Shown piece by piece: positions 28,073 through 36,523 of a stretch of 64,000 nt of DNA (position 1 is its first letter; every line of letters starts with the position of its first letter). The DNA is from Tautonia marina. Lineage in GTDB: Bacteria; Planctomycetota; Planctomycetia; Isosphaerales; Isosphaeraceae. The position numbers were made by a program, and so were the translations under genes. The stretch lies in assembly GCF_009177065.1 (NCBI RefSeq), contig NZ_WEZF01000011.1:1-64000 (forward strand), read 5' to 3'. The notes beneath the pieces were generated by a model. That model saw only the letters and a program-made list of their open reading frames with translations. It had not been told where the DNA came from and ran no database searches.

Positions 28073-28181
28073 GGTGCGCACGCGGTGCGCCTGGTGGTGC
28101 GCGATCGGTGCGCCAGAGCCAAACAACGCAACTGCTTGTCAAAGAACAGATTCAGCCGATTGACACCGTTCGTTTCGGGAA
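28073..28181. repeat. Phased heptamer module, copy 2
   Basis: GGTGCGC at 28073, 28084, 28096 and 28107 (steps 11, 12, 11). The same 16-mer CCGTTCGTTTCGGGAA lies at 28166-28181, again 53 bp from the last heptamer end. The last three heptamers and the 16-mer are displaced 281-282 bp from copy 1, but the 53 bp in between differ. A TTGACA hexamer (28160-28165) directly precedes the 16-mer in this copy; no matching -10 was found. Confidence 0.75.
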
Positions 28182-28390
28182 ATCAAGGGTGCGGATCGTC
28201 GGGGCGGTCAGGAGAGGGCTACGACACACACACTCTCTCATCCAACAAGAGAAAGACGCGGCATCGTGGGCTCTTCTTTAATGATCAGGAAATCGGGCCA
28301 GGCCAAGCACAGAAAACCGGGACGATCGGGGAAGGAACACAAATCCTTGATCGCATGAAGCGACGCAACAGATCACGGAGGAGCTGGCGT

Positions 28391-28414
28391 GCCCTGGGAC
28401 CGAGGGACCAGGGC
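28391..28414. other. GC-rich hairpin
   Basis: GCCCTGG and CCAGGGC form a perfect 7 bp stem with a 10 nt loop, followed by CTTTCG. It is terminator-like on the plus strand but without a real T-run. It may mark the end of an unannotated transcript from the upstream non-coding region. Confidence 0.4.
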
Positions 28415-28887
28415 CTTTCGTCGGCGAGTGGCTCGGGTGAACGCAAGGGCTCGGGGGCCGGACCTGGAACCGGTTTTGGGGAAGGACGAGGGGAGCGCGT
28501 TCGCAATCGGAATTACGAACTAGAGTGCTTGGAGAGTGAGGCTCGATGACCCGGTGCGGTTCGTCTGCCATGCGTGGATTCACCCGGCTTGTTCCCGAGA
28601 GCGATCGGGACGCGGGTAAAGCGAGCCGGGGGAATCGAGCGCCGCTCGAAGCCGTGGACAGGGGGAGCGAGACGCGGTGAAGTCGATCGATCGTTCGACG
28701 GCTCGCTCACCCGACCTCCGGCCGAACGCTGCTCCTTGAATCGGATCGGCAGTCGCGGACGACGGTTTCGCATCCTCGCTCGGCTTGCGGTGAGCGGGCC
28801 AGAGTGATCGGGCGAGCCCTCCTCGCTCAGCCGGAACTGCAAGGGCAGTGCGATCATCGGGCCGAGGGGAGTTGGAGTTGAGCAGAC

Positions 28888-29250
28888 ATGGCAGAGCGCC
28901 TGGGCCGTGACCAAGAACCTGAGGTCTTTGAGCGACTGCAACGGCTCGCCCTGCACGAGCGTCGTCGTCGCTGGGACAGCACACGCAACGCACTGGCGGC
29001 CGGCTCCGGTGATCTGGAGGAGAAGGGCCAGGCTCCCTCGATGCCTTCGGACATGCTCATCGAGCGGTTTGAATGGATCGAATGTCAGATGACCATGCTG
29101 GCGAAGGAGCTGAGACGGGTCGAGCATCGCTCGAAGATGATCGCCTTGCGGGCTCGGATCGCGGTGTTGCTCGGGTTGGTGACGGCGATTGCCTGCATGG
29201 GGCTTTGGAGCGGCACCCTCCACGCCTGGTTCATGAGCTTGCCGGAATAG
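28888..29250 (+). CDS. Small protein with helical N-terminus and one membrane helix
   Basis: 120 aa; GGGGAG about 17 bp upstream. Residues 8-80 are charged and helical (EVFERLQRLALHERRRRW; IECQMTMLAKELRRVEHRSK, coiled-coil-like). Residues 86-106 (ARIAVLLGLVTAIACMGLW) are a transmembrane helix near the C-terminus. No family recognised. It is convergent with the histidine kinase gene. Confidence 0.6.
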   Translation: MAERLGRDQEPEVFERLQRLALHERRRRWDSTRNALAAGSGDLEEKGQAPSMPSDMLIERFEWIECQMTMLAKELRRVEHRSKMIALRARIAVLLGLVTAIACMGLWSGTLHAWFMSLPE

Positions 29251-29313
29251 GGCAACGCTCGATCGAAGCTCGATGGCTCGGCGAGGGGGTGGGGCTGAAG
29301 GCGGCTCGTACCG

Positions 29314-30909
29314 TCAGACCGGGTCGGAGGGGGGGGCATCCTCCCGGTGACGAAGGGCGAGCACGCGCTCCAGGCTCTCGGCCTCAACCGGCTTGGTCAG
29401 GAACAGGTCGAAGCGCGTGTCCTGCTCGGGAGGGGTCTCTCCCGATCGCTGACCAGGGCTGAAGCCGGTCAGGGCAACGATCAAGGGTCGTGCCGCCCCT
29501 GCGGAGGCGATCAGACGCTGCGCCACGTCTCGGCCATCGAAATCCGGGAGGCCGAGATCGAGCAAGACCAGATCGGGACGCATGGATTCCGCCTCGGTCA
29601 GGGCCGAGGCGCCGTCGAACGCCACGCGGACCTCGTGCCCATCCTGTTCAAGCAAGAGGGCCAGCAACCGGGCGGCGTCTCGTTCGTCGTCCACGATAAG
29701 AATGCGTCTGGGTGACGAGGGCAGGGCGGCCCCGCCCGCGGCGGTCGGCTCGGAGGCTGGGGAGCCTGGCGTTTCGGAGGCTTGCCGAACGAGCGGGAGG
29801 CGAATGGTGAAGGTGCTTCCCTGGCCGATTCCATCGCTCTGAGCGGAGATGGTGCCGCCGTGGCGTTCGACCAGATTACGGACCAGTGCCAGCCCGATTC
29901 CGAGCCCCCGGCCGTTGTGTTCCGGAGCCTGGGCGAACAGATCGAACAGATGCGGCAGAAAGTCGGGAGCGATTCCCGCCCCGTTGTCCCGAACCTGGAT
30001 GACCGCCTGGTCCTGCTCTCGATCGGCGATCACCTCGATCAAGGCGCCGGGCTCGGAGTACTTCACGGCGTTGGTGATGAGGTTGACCAGGATCTGCTCC
30101 AGGCGGGTCGGATCGGCCTCGACGGTCATCGGGTCGGGAGGGAGCGACAGGGCCAGACGGTGCCGCGACTCGTCGACCAGCGACCGGGTTGAGGAGACCG
30201 CGGAGGTGATGACCTCGGTCAACGAGACGAAGGATCGACGGATCTCCAGGTCTCCGCGGGTGACGCGGGCCACGTCGAGCATGTCGTCCATCAACCGGGT
30301 CATGGTCAGGACCCCCCGGCTGATGCCATCGACCGCATCGGAAAGATCGCCCTGAGGGGGAGCGCAGAGCTTGGCCAGTTGCAGGCCGACGGCGATCGTG
30401 CCGAGCGGGTTGCGCAGCTCGTGGCCGAGCACGCCGAGAAATTCGTTGAGCCGCTGGTGGGCCTGCTGAAGCTGGACGGCCTGATGCTCGACATAGGCGA
30501 CCACGGCCTGAGCGATGGCATCATCGATATGGACACCGATGGCGACGACCTGCTCGAACGAGGGATTGTGCCCGAGCTGCTGTTGCAGACGTTCGAGAAT
30601 GACGATCCGGAGGAGCTGATAGTCGATGACGACATCCTGAAGCTCCCAGCCGTCTTTCCAGCGAAACCGCCCGTGTTCGATGGCCTCGTGACGCGGCGAG
30701 TCGTCGTCGCCGGTGAGATCGTCACCCAGGGCGATGAGGAACTCGGGCAAGTGGTCGCGCAGCTCCTCCCGATGAGCACCGGGGCGACCGTGTCCCTGGG
30801 CGATGGCACGCTCGGCCCAGGTGTCGAGAATCGCCTCGGCATCTCGGCGAAGAATCGCGCCGAGATCGGCGTGATTTCGATCTCGGATCGCATGCGTCGA
30901 AGGGGTCAT
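29314..30909 (-). CDS. Hybrid sensor histidine kinase/response regulator
   Basis: 531 aa, no membrane segment. Residues 15-145 resemble the RsbR N-terminal/RsbRD sensor helices (AEAILDTWAERAIAQ; DHLPEFLIALGDDL). The HisKA domain has phospho-acceptor His163 in LGVLGHELRNPLG. HATPase motifs follow: LVNLITNAVKYSEPG, VRDNGAGI, and GRGLGIGLALVRNLVE. A Pro/Ser linker leads to a C-terminal receiver domain with ILIVDDERDAA, the Asp in LVLLDLGLPDFDG, and FLTKPVE. A cytoplasmic stress or metabolic sensor is likely. The single-domain regulator at 2988-3371 could be a partner but is far away. Confidence 0.93.
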   Translation of the reverse strand: MTPSTHAIRDRNHADLGAILRRDAEAILDTWAERAIAQGHGRPGAHREELRDHLPEFLIALGDDLTGDDDSPRHEAIEHGRFRWKDGWELQDVVIDYQLLRIVILERLQQQLGHNPSFEQVVAIGVHIDDAIAQAVVAYVEHQAVQLQQAHQRLNEFLGVLGHELRNPLGTIAVGLQLAKLCAPPQGDLSDAVDGISRGVLTMTRLMDDMLDVARVTRGDLEIRRSFVSLTEVITSAVSSTRSLVDESRHRLALSLPPDPMTVEADPTRLEQILVNLITNAVKYSEPGALIEVIADREQDQAVIQVRDNGAGIAPDFLPHLFDLFAQAPEHNGRGLGIGLALVRNLVERHGGTISAQSDGIGQGSTFTIRLPLVRQASETPGSPASEPTAAGGAALPSSPRRILIVDDERDAARLLALLLEQDGHEVRVAFDGASALTEAESMRPDLVLLDLGLPDFDGRDVAQRLIASAGAARPLIVALTGFSPGQRSGETPPEQDTRFDLFLTKPVEAESLERVLALRHREDAPPSDPV

Positions 30910-31456
30910 CGAGTCACGAACCTCGTCGAGAGGGAGGGAGGAATCCTCCAGAGGGCAATCCGCACCATAAGGATCATCGAGCGCATGGCGCGAGGATCGT
31001 CAACCAGTGATCCGAGCAACCCAAATCCGCCACAAGCCCAAGGAAATCACCGTGGCGGCACCAAGCAGGGTAACGACTCATCATACCCCCATCCGTAAGG
31101 CTTTGGGAATCCCCCCCGCGGCGAGGTCCGGACGATTGCAACGTCCCGAGACAGGCCTTGGTGCAAAGACACTCTGCCGTGCTTGAGCGGGTCGGGCAGA
31201 GACCTTGCGGTTCGAGCGGGCGGTGTACCCCTCACCTGGCCTTCGGCCACCCTCTCCCCCGCAAAGCGAGGGAGAGGGAGGATCTGCATTGCTCGCCCTC
31301 GCGTTCACACGCTCGCCCTTTTTTCAGCAAGCGAACAGGTTGATCGTGTCCCTCTTCCCGACACGGGGCCGAACCTGAGACAATCGGCAGAGAGCCGCAA
31401 CCGCCCGCGGCACAGGGCTTGACCACCAACCCACCGCCAAGGAGTGGACCCGAACG
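30910..31456. other. Divergent intergenic region with REP-like hairpin
   Basis: 547 bp between the leftward histidine kinase and the rightward S46 peptidase. Besides both promoters (not resolved) it holds one GC-rich dispersed-repeat-like hairpin (31250-31278). Short open frames here have no domain or believable start. Confidence 0.5.
31250..31278. repeat. REP-like hairpin, copy 1
   Basis: CCCTCTCCC and GGGAGAGGG (9 bp) flank a CCGCAAAGCGA loop; CCCTCACC stands 16 bp before it. The same building blocks occur at 57095-57135 in the other orientation. Confidence 0.7.
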
Positions 31457-33547
31457 ATGACTCTGAGACGAAGGATGGCCCTGATCGGGCTGCTGACGAT
31501 CATGACGACGGCTTCGCAATCCCCGGCCGACGAGGGGATGTGGGTGTTCAACAACCTGCCGCTCAACCAGTTGAAGGCGAAGTACGGCTTCGAACCAACG
31601 GAGGAGTGGATCACCCGCATTCGATCGTCGGCCGTACGCTTCAACAACGGCGGGTCGGGATCGTTCGTCTCGGCCGACGGCCTGGTGATGACCAACCACC
31701 ACGTTGCCGCCGACACGCTTCAAAAGCTGAGCACGGCGGAGAATGATTACTACCGGGTCGGGTTCCTCGCCGAAACGCGCGAGGCCGAGCTTCCCGCGCC
31801 CGACCTTGAGCTGAACGTCACCGTGGCCATCGAGGACGTGACCGACCGGGTCAACGCGGCCGTGACCGCGTCGATGTCGGACGCCGAGGCCGCCGCGGCC
31901 CGTCGCTCGGCGATGGCGAACATCGAGCAGGAAGCGTCGAAGGCCAACGGCCTGCGGAACGATGTGGTCACCCTGTACCAAGGAGGACAATATCATCTTT
32001 ACACATACAAGAAGTACACCGACGTTCGGCTCGTGTTCGCCCCGGAATTCGACGTAGCCTTCTTCGGTGGGGATGAAGACAACTTCGAATATCCCCGCTA
32101 TTGCCTCGACGTGGCCTTTGTGCGGGCCTACGAGGATGGCAAGCCGGCCCAGCCCGAGCACTACCTGCGCTGGAGCGAGAAGGGATCAGAGGCAGGGGAC
32201 CTCGTCTTCGTGGCCGGCCACCCCGGCCGGACGAGCCGGTTGAACACGGTGGCGCACCTGGAATACTTCCGCGACACCGGCTTCCCGTTCCTGCTCGACC
32301 TGATCCGCAACCGCGAGGCGTCTCTCTCATCCTTTAGCGAGCGCGGCGAGGAAGAAGCACGGCAGGCCAAGGAAGACCTGTTCGGCTACCAGAACAGCCG
32401 CAAGGCCCGGCTGGGAGGGTATCAGGGGTTGCGCGACGAAACCTTCATGCGTCGCAAGCAAGAGGCCGAACAGGCACTCCGCGATCAGATTGCGTCTGAT
32501 CCGAAATCGGCCGAAGCGTACGCAGATGCCTGGGACAAGATCGCCGCGTCTCGGCGCGTGGCCGCCGAGAATCTGGTGACGTACAACATGCTGGAACGGG
32601 CTCAGGCATTCGAGTCTCGCCTGTTTCAGATTGCTCGGACCCTCGTCCGCCTGGCCGCCGAGCAAGAAAAACCGAACGAGGATCGCCTGCAGGAGTACCG
32701 CGAGACGGCCTTGCCGTCGCTGTTCCTCGGCCTTTATTCCGAGGCGCCGATTTACCCCGAGTACGAAATCTTCCGCCTAACCAACGCCTTGACGTACTGG
32801 CGAGACACCGTCGGCGCGGACGATCCGGTGGTTCAGCGCGTGCTCGGCAATCGCGAACCGGAGGAGGTCGCCCGGACCCTGGTCGAAGGGACCAAGGTTG
32901 GCGATGTGAAGGCTCGCAAGGCCCTTGCCAAAGGAGGCTCGGAGGCGATCGCCGCCAGCGACGACCCGATGATCGCGCTGGCCGTGGCCGTTGATCCCGA
33001 GTCAAGGGCCGTGCGGAAGGTGTGGGAAGACGAGGTCGAGGGGGTCGAGTCGGCCCAGTACGGCCGGATCGCCAAGGCGTTGTTTGAGAGCCTCGGCGAC
33101 GCGATCTACCCGGATGCCACCTTCACCCTTCGCCTGGCCTACGGCACCGTGGTCGGATGGGAGGAAGACGGCGAGACCATCCCGCCGTTCACGCAGGTCG
33201 AGGGTCTGTTTGAGAAGGCGGAGGCCAAGGGGAACGTCGAGCCGTACCACGTGCCCGAATCGTGGGTCGAAGCGAAGGATTCGGGACGGCTTGACCTGTC
33301 GACGCCGATGAATTTCGTCTCGACGGCCGACATCATCGGCGGCAATTCCGGGAGCCCGGTCGTGGATCGCGAGGGAAATGTTGTCGGATTGATCTTCGAT
33401 GGCAATATCCACTCGTTGATTCTTGACTTCGGCTACGACGACACGCTCGCCCGGGCCGTTTCGGTCGATTCTCGGGTGATTGCCGAGGCGTTGAAGTCGG
33501 TCTATCAGGCGAATGCCCTGCTTGACGAACTGACCGGCGGCAAGTGA
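31457..33547 (+). CDS. S46-family dipeptidyl peptidase (DPP7/DPP11 type), exported
   Basis: 696 aa with signal peptide (MALIGLLTIMTTASQSPADE). S46 enzymes remove dipeptides from the N-terminus of peptides in the periplasm. Catalytic His82 is in VMTNHHVAAD, and Ser631 in GGNSGSPVVDREG. The substrate-pocket position after the serine reads FDGN (Gly649); Gly there marks DPP7-like enzymes preferring hydrophobic or aliphatic P1, while DPP11 has Arg. This specificity is inference from the family. The length matches the family's roughly 700 aa. It stands alone, convergent with the RNA-repair-type gene. Confidence 0.93.
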   Translation: MTLRRRMALIGLLTIMTTASQSPADEGMWVFNNLPLNQLKAKYGFEPTEEWITRIRSSAVRFNNGGSGSFVSADGLVMTNHHVAADTLQKLSTAENDYYRVGFLAETREAELPAPDLELNVTVAIEDVTDRVNAAVTASMSDAEAAAARRSAMANIEQEASKANGLRNDVVTLYQGGQYHLYTYKKYTDVRLVFAPEFDVAFFGGDEDNFEYPRYCLDVAFVRAYEDGKPAQPEHYLRWSEKGSEAGDLVFVAGHPGRTSRLNTVAHLEYFRDTGFPFLLDLIRNREASLSSFSERGEEEARQAKEDLFGYQNSRKARLGGYQGLRDETFMRRKQEAEQALRDQIASDPKSAEAYADAWDKIAASRRVAAENLVTYNMLERAQAFESRLFQIARTLVRLAAEQEKPNEDRLQEYRETALPSLFLGLYSEAPIYPEYEIFRLTNALTYWRDTVGADDPVVQRVLGNREPEEVARTLVEGTKVGDVKARKALAKGGSEAIAASDDPMIALAVAVDPESRAVRKVWEDEVEGVESAQYGRIAKALFESLGDAIYPDATFTLRLAYGTVVGWEEDGETIPPFTQVEGLFEKAEAKGNVEPYHVPESWVEAKDSGRLDLSTPMNFVSTADIIGGNSGSPVVDREGNVVGLIFDGNIHSLILDFGYDDTLARAVSVDSRVIAEALKSVYQANALLDELTGGK

Positions 33548-33617
33548 TCGATTCCGAGCGCCGGCCCCCCTGGGCGGATGAGGCGGGGGCCGGCGCCGGT
33601 CTGGTCGCGATGAAGGA

Positions 33618-34967
33618 TTACGAAGACGGTTCGGTCGGGAGCGAATCGGGATCGACGGGGCGACGGCTGGTCCGGAAGGGACGTTTCGACACGCAATACT
33701 CGCGAGCGGCTGGAACGGAGACGGCCTCCAGCTCGGGGTAGCGCAGGGCGGTCAGGTGACCACCGAAGACGCAACCCGTGTCGATGTTGACCGATTGTCG
33801 AATCCACTCCGGCTCGGGGACCGGCGTGTGGCCGTACACCACCAGGGCTCGGCCGTGGTAGTTCTTCGCCCATTTCAGGCGAACGGGCAGACCGTACTGA
33901 TCGACCTCGCCCGTCGTTTCGCCGTAGAGAGCGAAGCCGCGAACGCCCGGAGATTCTCGGCCGTGCATCGGTTTCGGTAATCCGGCATGAGCGACGATGA
34001 GGCGGCCTCGATCAAGCACATAATGGTGCGTCATGCCACCGAAGAAATCGATCAAACCCTCGACGGTCGTTTCCCGGATGCCCCAAGGGAGCAGTTCAAT
34101 CTCGGCCAGGGTCTGCTCCAGACCGTGGGCGACCCGGACGTTCCGCCCACGCAGCTTGCGCAAAAGTTTATCGTCGTGATTGCCCACCACGCACAGGCCC
34201 GAGCCGTAGGCGACCATGTTGCGAACGATGCGAACGGTGTCGAGAATCCGAGGGCCCCGATCGACCAGGTCCCCCACGAAGACGGCGATCCGGCCGTCTG
34301 GGTGCTTGTAGATGGGGCCGGGCCAGGCGGGCTCAATGGATTGCGAAGCGACCTCGTAGCCGAGCCGGTCGAGCAGTTGCTCCAATTCATCGGCACAGCC
34401 GTGCACGTCGCCGAACAGGTCGAACGGTCCACGATCGTCCCGGCGGTCGCTTGGAAGGGGAACGCGTCGGATCGAAACCGATTCGATCTGATCCACGCTC
34501 GAAAGCGTGAGGATTCGATCGAACCCTTCGCGCGAAAGATCGGCAATCGACCGCGACAGTTGTTCGCGATGGCGGTGGACGATTTCGGCTTCGATCCGCC
34601 GATCGGTCCGCGATTGGGCCCGATCGAGCAGAAGGGTTTCGGGCAGATCGAAGACCAGAGCAATCGGCTCGACGTGGTGAGTACGGGCCAATCGAACCAA
34701 CGACGATCGGGCCGATGCGCGGACGTTCGTGGCATCGACGACGGTCAGGCGTCCCCGAGCCAGGCGGCGGTCGACGATCAGGTGAAGCAGGTCGAAGGCA
34801 TCGGCCGTGGCGAGCTGGTTATTCGGGTCGTCGGACACCAGGGCTCGGCAATCGTCGGACGAGACGACCTCGGTCGGTCGGAAATGACGGCGAGCGAAGG
34901 TGCTCTTCCCGGAACCAGTTGGTCCCACCAGGACGACGAGGCAACGTCTCGGAATCGTCAGGATCAC
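33618..34967 (-). CDS. Polynucleotide kinase-phosphatase lacking the ligase domain
   Basis: 449 aa from GTG 34967. The frame is open to 35093, but family members start at the LTIPxxxLVVLVG strand, and the longer form would abut the divergent gene's start. The N-terminal 5'-OH kinase domain has P-loop GPTGSGKST (15-23) and VVDATNVRASAR. The C-terminal metallophosphoesterase domain has GDVHGC, GDLVDRGP, VVGNHDDKLLRK and YGHTPVPEP. Bacterial Pnkp with these two domains usually continues into an adenylyltransferase/ligase domain (about 850 aa in total); here the protein ends at PTEPSS after the phosphatase. It would heal RNA or DNA ends but not seal them. No Hen1 partner is adjacent. Confidence 0.88.
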   Translation of the reverse strand: MILTIPRRCLVVLVGPTGSGKSTFARRHFRPTEVVSSDDCRALVSDDPNNQLATADAFDLLHLIVDRRLARGRLTVVDATNVRASARSSLVRLARTHHVEPIALVFDLPETLLLDRAQSRTDRRIEAEIVHRHREQLSRSIADLSREGFDRILTLSSVDQIESVSIRRVPLPSDRRDDRGPFDLFGDVHGCADELEQLLDRLGYEVASQSIEPAWPGPIYKHPDGRIAVFVGDLVDRGPRILDTVRIVRNMVAYGSGLCVVGNHDDKLLRKLRGRNVRVAHGLEQTLAEIELLPWGIRETTVEGLIDFFGGMTHHYVLDRGRLIVAHAGLPKPMHGRESPGVRGFALYGETTGEVDQYGLPVRLKWAKNYHGRALVVYGHTPVPEPEWIRQSVNIDTGCVFGGHLTALRYPELEAVSVPAAREYCVSKRPFRTSRRPVDPDSLPTEPSS

Positions 34968-35094
34968 AACAATGTCCCGCTCGAAACGATGAGTGATCGA
35001 CCCGGCTCCATGCTTGACGAGGCCGCGCCGGGAGGTTCTCATGAAGGCATCGGGCCCTCCCATTTTCCCGAGATTTTCTCTGGAGTCCAACACG

Positions 35095-36435
35095 ATGCGA
35101 TCGATTCAGCGCCGAGATTTCCTCCAGGCGTCGGCCGCCAGCCTGGCCGCCCTGACCGCCTCGAACGCCTCACGAGCTTCTGCCGAGCCCCGATCTGCTC
35201 CGAGGAGAACCAGCGCGAACGATTCGCTGAACGTGGCCGTCGTTGGGGTCCGAGGTCGGGGGATGGACCACGTCCGAGGGTTCCTGAACCAGAAAGATCA
35301 GGGCGTGCGCGTGACCACGGTCTGCGACGTTGACGAGAACGTCGTTGGCAACGCCATGAAGGCGATCGAGGCCGCGAACGGATCGGCACCATCGCTCGTG
35401 AAGGATGTTCGCGCAGTCCTCGACGACCCGGCGATTGACATCATCTCCGTCGCCACGCCGAACCACTGGCACAGCCTCATGGGCATCTGGGCCTGTCAGG
35501 CCGGAAAAGATGCTTATGTCGAGAAGCCGGTGAGCCACAATGTGTGGGAAGGCCGAAAACTGGTCGAGGCGGCAAGGAAATATGACCGAATCGTCCAGTG
35601 CGGCACCCAGTGCCGGAGCCATAAGGGGATTCAGGACGCGATCAAGTTCCTGCGCGAGGGGGGCATCGGTAAGGTCTACATGGCCAAGGGGCTCTGCTAC
35701 AAGCCCCGCGGCTCGATCGGCCACGGCTCATTCCAACCGGTGCCGAAAGAACTCGACTACGACCTCTGGACCGGCCCGGCCGAATTCCACAAGCCTGGCG
35801 ATCCGAGCGTCTACAACCCGAACATTCTGCACTACAACTGGCACTGGGTCTGGAACACCGGCAACGGCGACCTGGGGAACCAGGGCATCCACCAGATGGA
35901 CCTGGCCCGCTGGGGCATCGGCAAGAACGAATTCCCGAAGACCGTAATGTCGGCAGGCGGCCGATACGGCTACGAAGATGACGGCGAAACCGCCAACACT
36001 CAGACCGTCAACTTTGAATATGACGATGTTTTGCTGCAATTTGAGGTGCGCGGCCTGCCCACCAACGACGAGCAAGGGGTGAAGGTCGGCGACATCTTCT
36101 ACGGGACCGAGGGGATTCTGACGCTCGACAGCTACACCTCGTGGCAAACGTTCTTCGGCCACAAGATGGAGCCGGGCCCGAAGGGGACGGGCGGCGGCGA
36201 CCACTACGCCAACTTCATCGAAGCTGTTCGCACCCGAGACCGATCGATCCTCAATGCCGAGATCGAGGAAGGCCACCTGTCGAGTGCCTTCTGCCACCTC
36301 GGCAACATCGCGCTGCGACTCGGCCGCAAGCTGCACATCGACGTCGAGAATGAGGCGTTCCTCGACGATCCGGAAGCCAACGCGATGCTCACCCGAGAGT
36401 ACCGGGCGCCGTATGTCGTGCCCGATCAGGTCTGA
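35095..36435 (+). CDS. Tat-exported Gfo/Idh/MocA oxidoreductase
   Basis: 446 aa from ATG 35095. It starts with a twin-arginine signal (SIQRRDFLQASAASLAALTA). The Rossmann start VAVVGVRGRGMDHVRG binds NAD(P). The family Lys is in DAYVEKPVSHN. The C-terminal beta-sheet domain shows GNQGIHQMDLARWGIG with the His/Asp pair. This expanded planctomycete family acts on sugars or cyclitols in the periplasm; the substrate is not known. It is divergent from the kinase-phosphatase and followed by a hairpin. Confidence 0.93.
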   Translation: MRSIQRRDFLQASAASLAALTASNASRASAEPRSAPRRTSANDSLNVAVVGVRGRGMDHVRGFLNQKDQGVRVTTVCDVDENVVGNAMKAIEAANGSAPSLVKDVRAVLDDPAIDIISVATPNHWHSLMGIWACQAGKDAYVEKPVSHNVWEGRKLVEAARKYDRIVQCGTQCRSHKGIQDAIKFLREGGIGKVYMAKGLCYKPRGSIGHGSFQPVPKELDYDLWTGPAEFHKPGDPSVYNPNILHYNWHWVWNTGNGDLGNQGIHQMDLARWGIGKNEFPKTVMSAGGRYGYEDDGETANTQTVNFEYDDVLLQFEVRGLPTNDEQGVKVGDIFYGTEGILTLDSYTSWQTFFGHKMEPGPKGTGGGDHYANFIEAVRTRDRSILNAEIEEGHLSSAFCHLGNIALRLGRKLHIDVENEAFLDDPEANAMLTREYRAPYVVPDQV

Positions 36436-36468
36436 TCGGTCAACGACTCCGACCTCTGCCTGAACCGA

Positions 36469-36502
36469 CGGGATTCCAGGTCATTATTGATCTGGAATCC
36501 CG
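36469..36502. terminator. Bidirectional terminator-like hairpin
   Basis: CGGGATTCCAG and CTGGAATCCCG form a perfect 11 bp stem, loop about 12 nt, between the convergent stops at 36435 and 36524. The T-run on the plus side is short (ATTCGTTTT). Confidence 0.75.
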
Positions 36503-36523
36503 ATTCGTTTTGGGACGAGACGA

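Larger units (their letters stand above)
27653..28887. other. 1.2 kb region without a convincing gene
   Basis: No frame shows a recognisable domain. A 291-codon frame (27674-28549, plus) is Arg/Gly/Ser-rich and random-looking. The stretch holds the duplicated heptamer/16-mer module (next entries), a GC-rich hairpin at 28391-28414, and less GC-rich runs around 28110-28170 and 28220-28350. It could be a regulatory region, an RNA gene or an unusual origin-like element. Conserved signatures of RNase P RNA, tmRNA and SRP RNA were looked for and not found. Confidence 0.6.

Noticed and set aside
28160-28190. Sigma-70 promoter with TTGACA at 28160
   Set aside because: No -10-like box 16-18 bp downstream; only the -35-like hexamer matches, so a promoter is not called.
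27674-28549. 291-codon frame as a gene
   Set aside because: Arg/Gly/Ser-rich, no domain, and it would pass straight through the phased repeats and the hairpin. Kept only as an open question in the region entry.
27653-28887. RNase P RNA, tmRNA or SRP RNA in the gene-free stretch
   Set aside because: The conserved core motifs of these RNAs were looked for on both strands and were not seen.
28513-29223. 236-codon leftward frame
   Set aside because: It overlaps the small membrane protein gene on the other strand, which has a believable start and membrane helix.
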